DNA from: Pelagibacterales bacterium SAG-MED22
Lineage (GTDB): Bacteria > Pseudomonadota > Alphaproteobacteria > Pelagibacterales > Pelagibacteraceae
Direction of reading: 5' to 3'
NCBI GenBank assembly: GCA_014653985.1
Contig: JACWDT010000002.1
Location: 62,001 to 126,000, forward strand
Length of the DNA: 64,000 bases
The notes beneath the pieces were generated by a model that saw only the letters and a program-made list of their open reading frames with translations, had not been told where the DNA came from and ran no database searches. The position numbers and the translations under genes were made by a program. Position 1 is the stretch's first letter. The number at the start of each line of letters is the position of its first letter. Of this stretch, positions 19,403 to 29,265 are shown piece by piece.

Positions 19403-21982
19403 ATGCAAAAATCTGAAGAGACAAAAGATAATAATATTAAACTAATCTCAATGCATGATGAGATGAGCTCATCATATCTTTCTTATGCAATGAGCGTAAT
19501 AGTTAGCCGTGCTCTACCAGATATTAGAGATGGCCTTAAACCTGTTCATCGTAGAATTTTATATGCGATGTATAAAGGTGGTTATGATTGGTCAAAACAA
19601 TTTAGAAAATCTGCAAGAATAGTTGGAGATGTTATTGGTAAATATCATCCTCATGGAGATCAATCTGTTTATGATGCTCTTGTTAGAATGGTACAAGATT
19701 TTTCAATGAGCTTACCTTTGGTTCAGGGTCAAGGAAACTTTGGTTCAATTGATGGAGATCCAGCAGCAGCTATGAGATATACTGAAACACGTCTATCAAA
19801 AGTTTCACAATTTTTAATTGATGATATTGAGAAAAATACCATTTCATTTAAAAGCAACTATGATGAAACCGAAAAAGAGCCAAGTGTTTTACCTGCACAA
19901 TTTCCAAATTTATTAGTAAATGGTGCCGGAGGTATTGCAGTAGGGATGGCCACGAGTATTCCACCTCACAATTTAGGTGAAATAATTGATGGAACTTTAG
20001 CTCTTATAGGAGACAAAGATATTAAAATTAAAGAATTAATGAAACATATACCTGGTCCAGATTTTCCAACAGGAGGTGTAATCATTGGAAAAGATATTAT
20101 TAAACAGGGTTATAATAACGGAAGAGGATCTTTTAAAATTAGAGGTGAAGTATCAATAGAACAACAAAAAAATGGAAGAGAAAGATTAGTTATCACTTCG
20201 ATACCTTATCAAGTAAACAAATCAGTTTTAAATGAAAGAATTGCTCAGCTTGTAAGGGAAAAAAAAATTGAAGGAATTAAAGATATAAGAGACGAGTCTA
20301 ACAGAGAAGGAATAAGAGTAGCAATTGATTTGAGAAATGGCGTTGAGCCAGAAACAATTAAAAGACAACTTTATAAGAATACTCAAATTGAGAGCTCTTT
20401 TGGATTTAACACTCTAGCTATTGTTGAAGGTAAACCTAAAACTTGCACACTTAAAGATTTCTTAGCAAATTTTTTATCTTTTAGAGAAGATGTTGTAATA
20501 AAAAAAACAAAATTTGAATTACAAAAAGCAGAAGAGCGAGCACATATCTTATTGGGGTTATCAGTTTCGGTGGAAAATTTAGATAAAATTATAAAAATAA
20601 TTCGATCCTCAAAAACACCTGATCACGCTAAAGGATCTATATTAAAAACTAAGTGGAAAATTAATAAATCTCAAAAATTAATTTCCTTAGTTGATGGCAA
20701 AAAAAGCAAAAACTTATACTCTTTATCTGAGCCTCAAGTTCTAGCTATTCTAGAATTAAGATTACAAAAATTAACTGCGCTTGGAATAAATGAAATTGAA
20801 GTTGAAATAAAAAAACTAGCAGATCTGATTGCGAACTTTAAAAAAATTATATCTTCAAAAAAAGAATTGCTAAAAGTGATAGGTGAAGAACTTAAAAATA
20901 TTAAAGAAAAATTTGCTGTACCAAGAAGAACTAAAATAATCGATGCAGTTTTAAACTACGATATTGAAGAAACAATTCAAAAACAATCTGTAATCATTAC
21001 AGTGACACTTCAGGGATACATTAAAAGGGGCTCATTGGATGGTGTTAAAAAACAAAAAAGAGGTGGTAAAGGTAAATCAGGAATTACAACTAGAGACCAA
21101 GACTCTGTGATACAAACCTTATCTGTAAATACACATACTTCAGTCTTGTTTTTTTCTACAGAAGGGTTGGTTTACAAGGTAAAAGCTTGGAAAATACCTG
21201 AAGGATCATCTACATCAAAGGGTAAATCTTTATTTAATATTTTACCTTTGAAGAGCCATCAAGCAATCAGTTCAATTATGCCAATGCCCGAAGATGAAAC
21301 AGAATCTAAAAATTATCAAATAATCTTTGCTACAGCTCTTGGTAAAGTTAGAAAAAATAGTTTAGATGATTTTTCATCTATTAATGCCTCTGGGAAAATT
21401 GCGATGAAATTAGATAACAACGACAAGATAGTAGGGGTTAAAATTTGTAAAGATGATCAAGACGTAATTTTAAGTACAAAATTTGGTAAATGTATAAGAT
21501 TTGAAGCAAAAAAATTAAGAGTTTTTAAAGGAAGATCTTCAAAAGGTATTAAGGGAATTGAATTAGCACCCGATGATCAAATAGTTTCTTTATCTGTTAT
21601 TGATAGTGACAAAATTAAGAAAAATGGAAAAAAAACCAAAGATGAAAAATCTGAATTAAATGCAAAAGAGAAGTTTGTTTTATCAATAAGTGAAAATGGA
21701 TTTGGTAAAAAAACCTCTCATTTTGACTACAGAGCTACAAACAGGGGAGGTAAGGGTATTATTGGCATTGTTAATTCACCAAGAAATGGAAACATTACAT
21801 CCTCATTCCCTGTTAATGAGGGTGATGAAATTTTGATATCAACTAACAAAGGTAGAGTTATACGGGTTGCTGTTAAAGAAATTAGAACTGCTGGTAGAAA
21901 CACACAAGGTGTTAGGATTATTAAATTATCTGGTGAGGAAAAAGTTGTGTCTGCTATTAAAATAGATGATAACTTAATTTAA
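19403..21982 (+). CDS. gyrA: DNA gyrase subunit A
   Basis: Type II topoisomerase subunit, 859 aa. It has [30 protein letters not shown], the catalytic Tyr in [11 protein letters not shown] (about Y126), and a C-terminal beta-pinwheel starting after the GyrA-box-like KQKRGGKG. In the quinolone-binding helix the sequence is [11 protein letters not shown]: Gln stands where E. coli has Ser83, while the acidic residue (Asp87 equivalent) is kept. It partners with GyrB, not in the window. coaD follows 4 nt downstream. Confidence 0.96.
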   Translation: MQKSEETKDNNIKLISMHDEMSSSYLSYAMSVIVSRALPDIRDGLKPVHRRILYAMYKGGYDWSKQFRKSARIVGDVIGKYHPHGDQSVYDALVRMVQDFSMSLPLVQGQGNFGSIDGDPAAAMRYTETRLSKVSQFLIDDIEKNTISFKSNYDETEKEPSVLPAQFPNLLVNGAGGIAVGMATSIPPHNLGEIIDGTLALIGDKDIKIKELMKHIPGPDFPTGGVIIGKDIIKQGYNNGRGSFKIRGEVSIEQQKNGRERLVITSIPYQVNKSVLNERIAQLVREKKIEGIKDIRDESNREGIRVAIDLRNGVEPETIKRQLYKNTQIESSFGFNTLAIVEGKPKTCTLKDFLANFLSFREDVVIKKTKFELQKAEERAHILLGLSVSVENLDKIIKIIRSSKTPDHAKGSILKTKWKINKSQKLISLVDGKKSKNLYSLSEPQVLAILELRLQKLTALGINEIEVEIKKLADLIANFKKIISSKKELLKVIGEELKNIKEKFAVPRRTKIIDAVLNYDIEETIQKQSVIITVTLQGYIKRGSLDGVKKQKRGGKGKSGITTRDQDSVIQTLSVNTHTSVLFFSTEGLVYKVKAWKIPEGSSTSKGKSLFNILPLKSHQAISSIMPMPEDETESKNYQIIFATALGKVRKNSLDDFSSINASGKIAMKLDNNDKIVGVKICKDDQDVILSTKFGKCIRFEAKKLRVFKGRSSKGIKGIELAPDDQIVSLSVIDSDKIKKNGKKTKDEKSELNAKEKFVLSISENGFGKKTSHFDYRATNRGGKGIIGIVNSPRNGNITSSFPVNEGDEILISTNKGRVIRVAVKEIRTAGRNTQGVRIIKLSGEEKVVSAIKIDDNLI

Positions 21983-21986
21983 TATA

Positions 21987-22481
21987 ATGAGTAAAATAGC
22001 TATATACCCTGGCACATTTGATCCAATCACCTATGGGCACATAGATGTAATAAAAAAAGCCTTAAAATTAGTTGATAAGATTGTTGTTGGAGTATCTGAT
22101 GTAAGTAGTAAAAATTATCTTTTTAGTTCTGAGGAGAGAATTGAGATTCTCAACAAAGCTTTATTTAAAGATTTAAAACTTAATAAAAAAAAAATTATAG
22201 TTGTATCTTTTAGTTCATTAACCACAGATTTGTGTAAAAAATATAAATCAAACATTATCTTAAGGGGATTAAGAGCTGTGTCAGATTTTGAGTATGAATT
22301 CCAATTAGCTGGAATGAATAGAAAATTAAATCAGAATATCGAAACAATCTTTTTAATGTCAGATGTTGAAAATCAAATAATCTCTTCTAGATTTGTTAAA
22401 GAGATTGTTAAATTAAACGGTGATATTAAGAAATTTACTACTAAAAGTACTATCAAATCTTTAAAAGAAAAATATGAATAA
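21987..22481 (+). CDS. coaD: Phosphopantetheine adenylyltransferase
   Basis: Penultimate enzyme of coenzyme A synthesis, 164 aa. The nucleotidyltransferase motif YPGTFDPITYGHIDVI includes the TxGH element. LRGLRAVSDFEYEFQLAGMNRKL and the C-terminal ISSRFVKEIV are characteristic. It overlaps the next gene by 8 nt. Confidence 0.96.
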   Translation: MSKIAIYPGTFDPITYGHIDVIKKALKLVDKIVVGVSDVSSKNYLFSSEERIEILNKALFKDLKLNKKKIIVVSFSSLTTDLCKKYKSNIILRGLRAVSDFEYEFQLAGMNRKLNQNIETIFLMSDVENQIISSRFVKEIVKLNGDIKKFTTKSTIKSLKEKYE

Positions 22482-23034
22482 AATCTTAATTAATTTATTT
22501 ATCTTATTTTTTTTTATTACTAATCAATCAACAGCTGAGGAGAACATAATGATTTTAAAATTAAAAGATGGAGATGTAAAAATAGAGTTATTTGAAGATA
22601 TAGCTCCAAATCACGTAAAAAGAATTAAAGAACTAGCAAACGATGGCAAATACGATAACGTTGTTTTTCACAGAGTTATTGATGGCTTTATGGCTCAAAC
22701 TGGTGATGTTAAGTTTGGGAATTCAGAGTCTAAAGATTTTGATTTAAGAAGAGCTGGAATGGGAGGTTCTGATTTGCCAGATTTAAAGCAAGAATTTAGT
22801 AGTTTGCCCCATGATAGGGGAACTTTATCAATGGCTAGATCTTCGGATCCAAATAGTGCAAATAGTCAATTTTTTATATGCTTTAAACCAGCACCTTTTT
22901 TAGACAGACAATATACTGTTTTTGGTAAAGTAATTGACGGAATGGATTTAGTAGACAAAATAAAAAGAGGTGATGAAAGCAATAACGGATCTGTATCTGA
23001 TCCAGATAAGATCATTAGCTTTAAATCGCAATAA
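22474..23034 (+). CDS. Cyclophilin-type peptidyl-prolyl isomerase, probably exported
   Basis: A 186-aa cyclophilin. The core (about 25-186) holds VVFHRVIDGFMAQTGDV, SLPHDRGTLSMARSSDPNSANSQFFICF and RQYTVFGKVIDGMD. MNKILINLFILFFFITNQSTA looks like a signal peptide, so periplasmic action on Sec-exported proteins is likely. An internal ATG (IMILKLKDG) could give a cytosolic form, but the overlap with coaD favours the longer one. The coaD-ppi-tgt order is seen in other Alphaproteobacteria. Confidence 0.88.
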   Translation: MNKILINLFILFFFITNQSTAEENIMILKLKDGDVKIELFEDIAPNHVKRIKELANDGKYDNVVFHRVIDGFMAQTGDVKFGNSESKDFDLRRAGMGGSDLPDLKQEFSSLPHDRGTLSMARSSDPNSANSQFFICFKPAPFLDRQYTVFGKVIDGMDLVDKIKRGDESNNGSVSDPDKIISFKSQ

Positions 23035-23042
23035 TCTATTGG

Positions 23043-24155
23043 ATGGCATCAAAAAATTTTGCCTTTAAAGTTCTAAAAAAAAATAAGTTTGCTAGATCAG
23101 GTGTTATAGAAACACATCGTGGAAGAATAAATACCCCAGCTTTTATGCCAGTTGGTACACAGGCAACTGTTAAAGCTTGTAAAATTGAAGACATAAAAAA
23201 AACTGGTTCTCAAATAATTTTGTCTAACACTTACCATTTAATGATTAGACCAGGTGTTGAACGAATTAAATCTGCTGGTGGCCTACATAAATTTATGAAT
23301 TGTGATTTACCAATTTTAACAGACTCTGGTGGCTTTCAAGTAATGTCTCTTTCTAAATTAAATAAAATTGATCGTGAAAAAGGAGCTATATTTAATTCAC
23401 ATGTAGATGGTAAAAAATTTTACTTAAGCCCTGAAGAAAGTATAAGAATTCAACTAGGGTTAAATTCTGATATCGTTATGATTATGGATGAGTGTCCAAA
23501 AAAAACAAAAGATTATGATTTAATAAAAAAATCTATGGATTTATCTTTGTATTGGGCAGAAAGGTCAAAAAAGGCATTTGGTATAAATCCACATAAAGCT
23601 TTATTTGGTATTGTGCAAGGAGGGTTATTCAAGGATTTGCGAATTAAGTCATTAAATGAATTAATGAATATAGGTTTTGACGGTTATGCATTAGGGGGAC
23701 TTGCCGTTGGTGAAACTCAACAAGAAATGTTTGCAGTTTTAGATGATGTAAAAGAACATCTGCCTGATGAAAAACCTCATTATTTGATGGGTGTTGGTAC
23801 ACCCTCCGATATTCTTGGAGCTGTCAAACGTGGTATTGATATGTTTGATTGTGTTCTGCCTACTAGATCTGGAAGAACTGGACTTGCCTTTACTTGGGAA
23901 GGAAGAATAAATATAAAAAATAATAAATATCAAAACGATAATACACCTTTGGATTCTAATTGTGATAATTTAAGCCTCAATAAATATTCTAAAAATTATC
24001 TAAACCATCTTTTTAATACAAATGAAATACTGGCTTCAATGCTATTGACACTACACAATATCAACTTTTATCAAGAATTAATGTCTTCTATTAGAGACAA
24101 TATTGAGGCAGGTACGTTTGATAAATTTCATGATAAATACATAGATAAGTTGTAG
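23043..24155 (+). CDS. tgt: Queuine tRNA-ribosyltransferase, zinc-ligand cysteines partly lost
   Basis: Exchanges guanine for a queuine precursor at position 34 of GUN-anticodon tRNAs; 370 aa. The catalytic regions are intact: LTDSGGFQVMSL with the general-base Asp, GIVQGGLFKDLR, and MFDCVLPTRSGRTGLAFT with the nucleophile Asp. The C-terminal zinc site is not: where bacterial Tgt has CxCxxC followed later by His, this protein reads NCDNLSLNKYSKNYLNHL, keeping one Cys and the His-type region only. Either the site is remodelled or zinc is not needed. Confidence 0.9.
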   Translation: MASKNFAFKVLKKNKFARSGVIETHRGRINTPAFMPVGTQATVKACKIEDIKKTGSQIILSNTYHLMIRPGVERIKSAGGLHKFMNCDLPILTDSGGFQVMSLSKLNKIDREKGAIFNSHVDGKKFYLSPEESIRIQLGLNSDIVMIMDECPKKTKDYDLIKKSMDLSLYWAERSKKAFGINPHKALFGIVQGGLFKDLRIKSLNELMNIGFDGYALGGLAVGETQQEMFAVLDDVKEHLPDEKPHYLMGVGTPSDILGAVKRGIDMFDCVLPTRSGRTGLAFTWEGRINIKNNKYQNDNTPLDSNCDNLSLNKYSKNYLNHLFNTNEILASMLLTLHNINFYQELMSSIRDNIEAGTFDKFHDKYIDKL

Positions 24156-24238
24156 TAGAATTTAATATTTGCCTAAATTGACATTTGAAAAAATAAAATA
24201 AATCTGTATATAACAATCATTCAGTTTGAATAAATTGG

Positions 24239-24314
<76 letters not shown>

Positions 24315-24322
24315 TAATTCTT

Positions 24323-25150
24323 CTAAACTGTCTTAATTGGCGGATAATCTAAAATCACTTGGTTCATTTTTTCATTTAAATCTTTGATTCTATTATCAGA
24401 AGAAGGGTGGGTGCTCATAAATTCATGGGGTTCTTTTCCTTTATTAAGTTTTTTCATTCTCTCCCAAATTTTTACTGTCTCTCTTATATCATAACCAGAT
24501 AGAGATGAAAATATCATACCTAAATAGTCTGCTTCGCTTTCTTGTTTTCTGTTAAAAGGATTTAAAATTCCCAATTGAGCCAATAAACCAACAGTGTTCA
24601 TGCCTGTTGTTCTGTTGATATCTGAAAGCACTCCACCTGAGGCAATATCAATTATCTTTGTTCCAACATTTAATAAAGTTCCTCTGCTAGCTCTTTCAAC
24701 TGAATGTTTTGCAACAGCATGGGCAATTTCATGTCCCATAACAGCAGCTAAACCATCGGTATTTTTTGTTGCTTCAAGAATACCTGTGTATACAGCAATC
24801 TTTCCACCCGGCATACACCAAGCGTTTCTAACTTTTTTTTTATCTATTAAAATATATTCCCAATCAAAATTAGCAGTAGGATCGTTTAAACCTTCTCGAT
24901 CAAAATATTCAGATATAGAATTTTCCATTTTTCTTCCAATCTGTTTAATTTCATTAAGAGTTTTTTTATCATCACTCATGTTTTCTTTTTCTTTAACTTT
25001 TTCATAAATTTGTGCTGCTTGAGCATTTAGCTTAGCTTCAGAAACAATTTTTAATTGTTTTCTCTCAGTAATCGGTGCGGTAGTACAAGAGGGCAAGAAA
25101 TATCCACAACAACTACAACCAACATAAGATAAAAATTTTCTTCTATTCAT
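24323..25150 (-). CDS. M48-family zinc metallopeptidase, probable exported lipoprotein
   Basis: A 275-aa peptidase of the M48 (Ste24/BepA-like) family. The zinc motif HEIAH is at about 140-144, with the third ligand probably the Glu in RKQESEADYLG. Family stretches include WCMPGGKIAVYTGIL and FMSTHPSSDNRI. The N-terminus MNRRKFLSYVG with a following Cys-rich hydrophobic stretch and FLPSC resembles a twin-arginine signal with a lipobox (Cys22), so periplasmic or outer-membrane quality control is likely. Tat export is inferred and fits the tatABC genes in the window. Confidence 0.88.
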   Translation of the reverse strand: MNRRKFLSYVGCSCCGYFLPSCTTAPITERKQLKIVSEAKLNAQAAQIYEKVKEKENMSDDKKTLNEIKQIGRKMENSISEYFDREGLNDPTANFDWEYILIDKKKVRNAWCMPGGKIAVYTGILEATKNTDGLAAVMGHEIAHAVAKHSVERASRGTLLNVGTKIIDIASGGVLSDINRTTGMNTVGLLAQLGILNPFNRKQESEADYLGMIFSSLSGYDIRETVKIWERMKKLNKGKEPHEFMSTHPSSDNRIKDLNEKMNQVILDYPPIKTV

Positions 25151-25180
25151 AAGTGTATAAATTGATAATATTACAATATC

Positions 25181-25258
25181 ATGAATCTTAATAATAAAAT
25201 TTTAATTGTTTTGTTTATCATTGCAATTATTTTTGTTATTTATTCAAGTTATAATTAG
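25181..25258 (+). CDS. Possible 25-aa single-pass membrane peptide
   Basis: A very short ORF, MNLNNKILIVLFIIAIIFVIYSS plus two residues: a charged/polar start followed by one hydrophobic helix. It lies in the gap between the divergent M48 gene and the DUF502 gene and ends 4 nt before the DUF502 ATG, so it could act as a coupled leader ORF. No Shine-Dalgarno site is visible. In such AT-rich DNA a hydrophobic short ORF can occur by chance. Confidence 0.35.
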   Translation: MNLNNKILIVLFIIAIIFVIYSSYN

Positions 25259-25262
25259 ACCT

Positions 25263-25877
25263 ATGGCTAAAAAAAATTCAAAAAAATCATTATCTTTAAC
25301 ATTAAGAAACTATTTTATAGCAGGTGTAGTTGTTTTAATACCAATTGGTTTTACCCTGTATCTTAGTAAAATTCTTATTGGTATTTCATCAAATTTAATA
25401 CCAGCAAATATTAATCCTAATAGTTATTTGCCCTTTAATATACCTGGTGTTGAAATAATTATTTCAATCATATTTATTACTTTTGTTGGTGGTTTGTCAC
25501 TTTCTTTTTTTGGAAGAAGAATTTTAAAATTAATTGATGATCTATTTAAAAGAATTCCTTTTTTAAGAACTGTTTATTCGGCAATAGTTCAAATGACTGA
25601 AACATTTTCTAAAAAAGATAACGGTCAAAAAAGTGTTGTGTTAATCGAATATCCTAGAAAAGGGGTTTGGGCTGTTGGTTTTGCAACTAAAGAAAATACT
25701 GGAGAGATGGCTCAAAAAACTAATATGAAACTAGTAAATGTTTTTGTTCCCACAACCCCAAATCCTACAAGTGGATTTTTACTAATGTTTCCTGTTGAAG
25801 ATGTTATCTATTTAAATATGTCATTTGAAGAGGCCTCTAAATTTATAGTGTCTGCAGGAACGTCATCAAAGACCTAA
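25263..25877 (+). CDS. DUF502 family membrane protein
   Basis: A 204-aa conserved protein of unknown function with two membrane helices near the N-terminus (YFIAGVVVLIPIGFTLYLSKILIG and VEIIISIIFITFVGGLSLSF). The conserved soluble part includes RIPFLRTVYSAIVQMTETF, VVLIEYPRKGVWAVGFATKE and VPTTPNPTSGFLLMFPVEDV. The ORF track starts at 25206 with a non-ATG codon and a spurious hydrophobic leader; the ATG at 25263 (MAKKNSKKSL) gives the family N-terminus. It is adjacent to recG as in many Alphaproteobacteria, overlapping its 3' end by 4 nt. Confidence 0.9.
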   Translation: MAKKNSKKSLSLTLRNYFIAGVVVLIPIGFTLYLSKILIGISSNLIPANINPNSYLPFNIPGVEIIISIIFITFVGGLSLSFFGRRILKLIDDLFKRIPFLRTVYSAIVQMTETFSKKDNGQKSVVLIEYPRKGVWAVGFATKENTGEMAQKTNMKLVNVFVPTTPNPTSGFLLMFPVEDVIYLNMSFEEASKFIVSAGTSSKT

Positions 25878-27925
25878 GCAATATCATTGATAATATCTGC
25901 TCTATCGTAAAGCTTAATAAGTGGCTTAAACTTACTAATATCTTCATTAGTGTTTTCGATTCTTTTTATTTCTTTTTCAGCAAGTAAAAAAAGATCACTA
26001 TTATGAATAGGGTCAGCTAATTTAAAATTTTTAATACCACTCTGTTTAAAGCCAAGTAGGTCTCCAAAACCTCTAATTTTCATATCTTCTTCAGATATAA
26101 AAAAACCATCATTACTTTGTTTTAATATATTAATTCTTTTTTTTGCATTTTCAGATAAATTTGACTTGAACATTAATATACATGTTGACTCTTTATCTCC
26201 TCGACCAACACGACCTCTTAGCTGGTGTAGCTGTGATAAACCAAACTTGTTTGCATTTTCAATAATTATTACATTTGCATTAGGAAAGTCAATTCCAACT
26301 TCAATAATTGTTGTTGAAACAAGAATTTTAAATTTATTTTTTTGAAAATTATTTAATATTTTTTCTTTTTCATTTATTTCAGTTTTTCCATGTAATAGTA
26401 AAACTTGATTTGGAAATAATTTTTTTAAAAATTCAAATTTATTAACGGCGGAAGTATGATCTAATTTTTTAGACTCTTCTATTAAAGGACATACCCAAAA
26501 AATTTGATTTCCTGAATTTATCTCTTTTTTAATAAATTTAAGTACATCGTCAATTTTGCTCTCTAATTTACTGTATGTTTTAATTGGTTTTCTAGATTTA
26601 GGTTTTTCCTTTATTATTGATAAATCCATATCACCATAAATTGTCATGGTTAAAGTTCGCGGTATTGGTGTAGCTGTCATCAACAAAATATCACAATCAT
26701 CACCACCTTTATCAGATAGTTTTTTTCTTTGATTAACTCCAAACTTGTGTTGTTCATCGATAATAATTAATCCAAGTTTTTTATAGCTGACTTTTTTTTG
26801 AAATATTGCGTGAGTTCCAATTATTATATCTATTTTATTATTTTTTAATTTCTCTAAAATTACTTTTTTATTTTTATAATCAGATTTTCCTGAAATTAAT
26901 TCAATTTTTTTACTAGCGGGAAAAATTTCTCTCGCTAAATTATAATGCTGACGTGCTAATATTTCTGTAGGAGCCATAAAGGCAACTTGGTATCCTGCAT
27001 TTATAGTGTTGTAGGCTGAAAGAAGTGCAATAATTGTTTTACCACTTCCAACATCACCTTGTAAAAGTCTAAACATTTTAGTCGATGTACTTAAATCTTT
27101 ATTAATTTCTTTTAGGGAATTTACTTGGTCATTTGTTAAAGAAAAACTTAACTTATTTATTAAATCATTTTGTAAATTAAAATTAATTTTTTTTTTCCTT
27201 TTTTTAATTTTTTTAATTTTTTTTCTTATTTCTGAATTTACTAAAAAAGTTGAAAATATTTCGTCATAAGCAAGTCTCTGATAAAAATTATCTCTATATT
27301 TCCCAATATTCTCTGGTTTGTGAAGTTCCACAATGGAATTATTCCAACTTAAATTTCCAAATTTTTTAATAATTTGTTTAGAATGCCACTCATCTAACGA
27401 AGGTAATTTACTAATAATTTGGTTAATAATTTTATTATAAACTTTTTCAGATATACCTTCTGTTAAAGAGTAGTGATTATACACTTGTTTTATTAGAGAA
27501 GAGTCTTCAGATATATATTTTGGGTTTGTTAATTGATGTTTGTTTTTAAAATAACTAATTTTTCCACTTATAGTTATTTCCTTACCCAGTGGGAGAATTT
27601 TTTTTACATATCCCTCGTAACTATTAAAAAAAACACAATCTAATTTTCCAGAGTCATCTGAACAAATAACTCTATTGGGTAAATTTCTTATTCTAGGAAA
27701 TAAATATTTTTGAGGTGTAACTGTAACAGTTTGATTCTCACCAATTTTAAGATCTTTTATTTTCGACGATAAACTTCTATCCGTATAAGATTTTGGAAGC
27801 TTCCACAAAATATCAAATAAATTATTAATATTTTTTTTTTTAAGTAAATTTGTTGTTTTAACTCCGACACCTTTTAATGCTGTTAAATCTGATAATAAAT
27901 ATTTATAATTACTTTTAATATCCAT
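25874..27925 (-). CDS. recG: ATP-dependent DNA helicase RecG
   Basis: Fork-reversal and Holliday-junction helicase, 683 aa. It has an N-terminal wedge/OB region (about 60-150), Walker A LLQGDVGSGKTIIALL, the DExH box IIIDEQHKFGVNQR, motif III LMTATPIPRTL and the C-terminal helicase half with QLRGRVGRGDKEST. It is divergent from sdhE across 22 nt, a recurring alphaproteobacterial neighbour pair. Confidence 0.96.
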   Translation of the reverse strand: MDIKSNYKYLLSDLTALKGVGVKTTNLLKKKNINNLFDILWKLPKSYTDRSLSSKIKDLKIGENQTVTVTPQKYLFPRIRNLPNRVICSDDSGKLDCVFFNSYEGYVKKILPLGKEITISGKISYFKNKHQLTNPKYISEDSSLIKQVYNHYSLTEGISEKVYNKIINQIISKLPSLDEWHSKQIIKKFGNLSWNNSIVELHKPENIGKYRDNFYQRLAYDEIFSTFLVNSEIRKKIKKIKKRKKKINFNLQNDLINKLSFSLTNDQVNSLKEINKDLSTSTKMFRLLQGDVGSGKTIIALLSAYNTINAGYQVAFMAPTEILARQHYNLAREIFPASKKIELISGKSDYKNKKVILEKLKNNKIDIIIGTHAIFQKKVSYKKLGLIIIDEQHKFGVNQRKKLSDKGGDDCDILLMTATPIPRTLTMTIYGDMDLSIIKEKPKSRKPIKTYSKLESKIDDVLKFIKKEINSGNQIFWVCPLIEESKKLDHTSAVNKFEFLKKLFPNQVLLLHGKTEINEKEKILNNFQKNKFKILVSTTIIEVGIDFPNANVIIIENANKFGLSQLHQLRGRVGRGDKESTCILMFKSNLSENAKKRINILKQSNDGFFISEEDMKIRGFGDLLGFKQSGIKNFKLADPIHNSDLFLLAEKEIKRIENTNEDISKFKPLIKLYDRADIINDIA

Positions 27926-27947
27926 ATTAAATTAATATATTCTAATA

Positions 27948-28205
27948 ATGACTATCAATATAGATGAATTAAAAAAAAAAATTATTTATAGATCTAATTA
28001 TCGTGGTACGAAAGAAATGGATAAACTTTTGGGCACATTTACAAAAAAAAATATTAATTATTTGAATTATGAAGATTTAATTGATTTAGAAAAATTACTC
28101 AATATTGACGATACAAATTTGTATAATTTTTATATCGGTGCTGAAACTGATTTTGAAATAGAAAATAATAAGGTAAATTTACTTTTTAAAAATTTTAAAT
28201 ATTAA
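27948..28205 (+). CDS. sdhE: SdhE-type FAD assembly factor
   Basis: An 85-aa member of the SdhE/Sdh5 (DUF339) family that helps attach FAD to succinate dehydrogenase. The signature is YRSNYRGTKEMDKLLGTF, containing the RGxKE segment needed for flavinylation; LNYEDLIDLEKLLNIDDTNLYNF follows. It stands alone, divergent from recG and upstream of tRNA-Ser. Confidence 0.9.
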   Translation: MTINIDELKKKIIYRSNYRGTKEMDKLLGTFTKKNINYLNYEDLIDLEKLLNIDDTNLYNFYIGAETDFEIENNKVNLLFKNFKY

Positions 28206-28209
28206 ATAA

Positions 28210-28299
28210 TGGCGGAGAGACTGGGATTCGAACCCAGGAAAGAGTTGCCCCTTTGCCGGTTTTCAAGACCGGTGCTTTCAACCGCTCAGCCATCTCTCC
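28210..28299 (-). tRNA. tRNA-Ser(UGA)
   Basis: A 90-nt class II tRNA on the minus strand with encoded CCA. Acceptor GGAGAGA pairs with TCTCTCC, discriminator G as expected for serine. The anticodon loop CTTGAAA gives anticodon TGA. A long variable arm (CACCGG side through GGGGCAACTC) separates the anticodon and T arms, and the T arm is GGGATTCGAACCC when read on the plus strand. Confidence 0.97.
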
Positions 28300-28386
28300 G
28301 TTCGCAAGGTTTTATAATTATAATTATTTAATTCAACCTTAAAATAGTCTATTAAAAACTAATAAAGACTAATTCCATTAAATCTT

Positions 28387-29265
28387 ATGAACAAAGAATT
28401 CAATAAGGGGTTACTACTCGCTGGTTCTGGCTCATTTTGGTGGGGGTTTATAGGTGTTATTTATTTTAAATCCATCACTTATATTGGTCATATAGAACTT
28501 GTTGTTCATAGATGTCTTTGGTCAACTGTAACATTAATAATAACTACCTTTTTTTTTTCTAAATGGCATATTTTTTTCGAAATTATAAAAAATAAAAAAA
28601 ATATAATTTATCTTTTTTTTTCAGGTAGCTTGATTTTTATAAATTGGGCAGCTTGGATTTATGCAATAGCAACAAATAGAATTATTGATGCTAGCTTTGG
28701 CTATTTTATAATGCCAATTCTTAGTGTGATGCTAGGGTATATTTTTTTTAAGGAAGTTCTTAACAAGAAGAGAATTTTTTCAATTATATTGGTTATATTA
28801 TCTATTCTTTACTTAATTATAATGAGTTATAAATCTTTACCCTGGTTAGGTTTGATCGTAGCGTTCAGTTGGGGTTTTTATAATCTTTTTAGAAAAAAAA
28901 TTAATGTTGATACTGATGTTGGTTTACTAATAGAGAGCTTATTTATATTGCCATTTGCTGTTGCTGCATTCTATTTAATATCAATTAATGGATTTAACGA
29001 TTTTAAAATTGAAGACCCCTCAATGATGCTTTTAATTTTTTTGGCAGGACCAATGACTGTAATACCTCTTTTTTTATATGTAAGGGGTGTAGAGTTGTGT
29101 GGGCTAGGTCCAACAGGTATGATTTTTTATATAACTCCAACTTTACAATTTTTACTAGGTTTTTTTTACTATGACGAGGTTTTTTCATTTAATAAATTAG
29201 TTAGTTTTATTTTTATTTGGATTGCTGTAATTGTATATTTGAAAGATTTACATGAAAATAACTAA
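28387..29265 (+). CDS. rarD: RarD-type EamA transporter
   Basis: A 292-aa drug/metabolite-superfamily protein with about ten membrane segments. GSGSFWWGFIGVIYFKSITYIGHIELVVHRCLWS at the N-terminus and GPMTVIPLFLYVRGVELCGLGPTGMIFYITPTLQFLLG near the C-terminus are typical of RarD. The substrate is unknown. It is the first gene of a nine-gene rightward chain and overlaps the next by 14 nt. Confidence 0.88.
   Translation: MNKEFNKGLLLAGSGSFWWGFIGVIYFKSITYIGHIELVVHRCLWSTVTLIITTFFFSKWHIFFEIIKNKKNIIYLFFSGSLIFINWAAWIYAIATNRIIDASFGYFIMPILSVMLGYIFFKEVLNKKRIFSIILVILSILYLIIMSYKSLPWLGLIVAFSWGFYNLFRKKINVDTDVGLLIESLFILPFAVAAFYLISINGFNDFKIEDPSMMLLIFLAGPMTVIPLFLYVRGVELCGLGPTGMIFYITPTLQFLLGFFYYDEVFSFNKLVSFIFIWIAVIVYLKDLHENN

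Noticed and set aside
24178-24213. TTGACA ... TATATA promoter for tRNA-Lys
   Set aside because: A perfect TTGACA is present, but the spacing to TATATA is 23 nt, too long for a standard sigma-70 promoter.
25206-25262. Longer DUF502 start with a hydrophobic leader
   Set aside because: It uses a non-ATG codon and does not match the family N-terminus; ATG at 25263 does.
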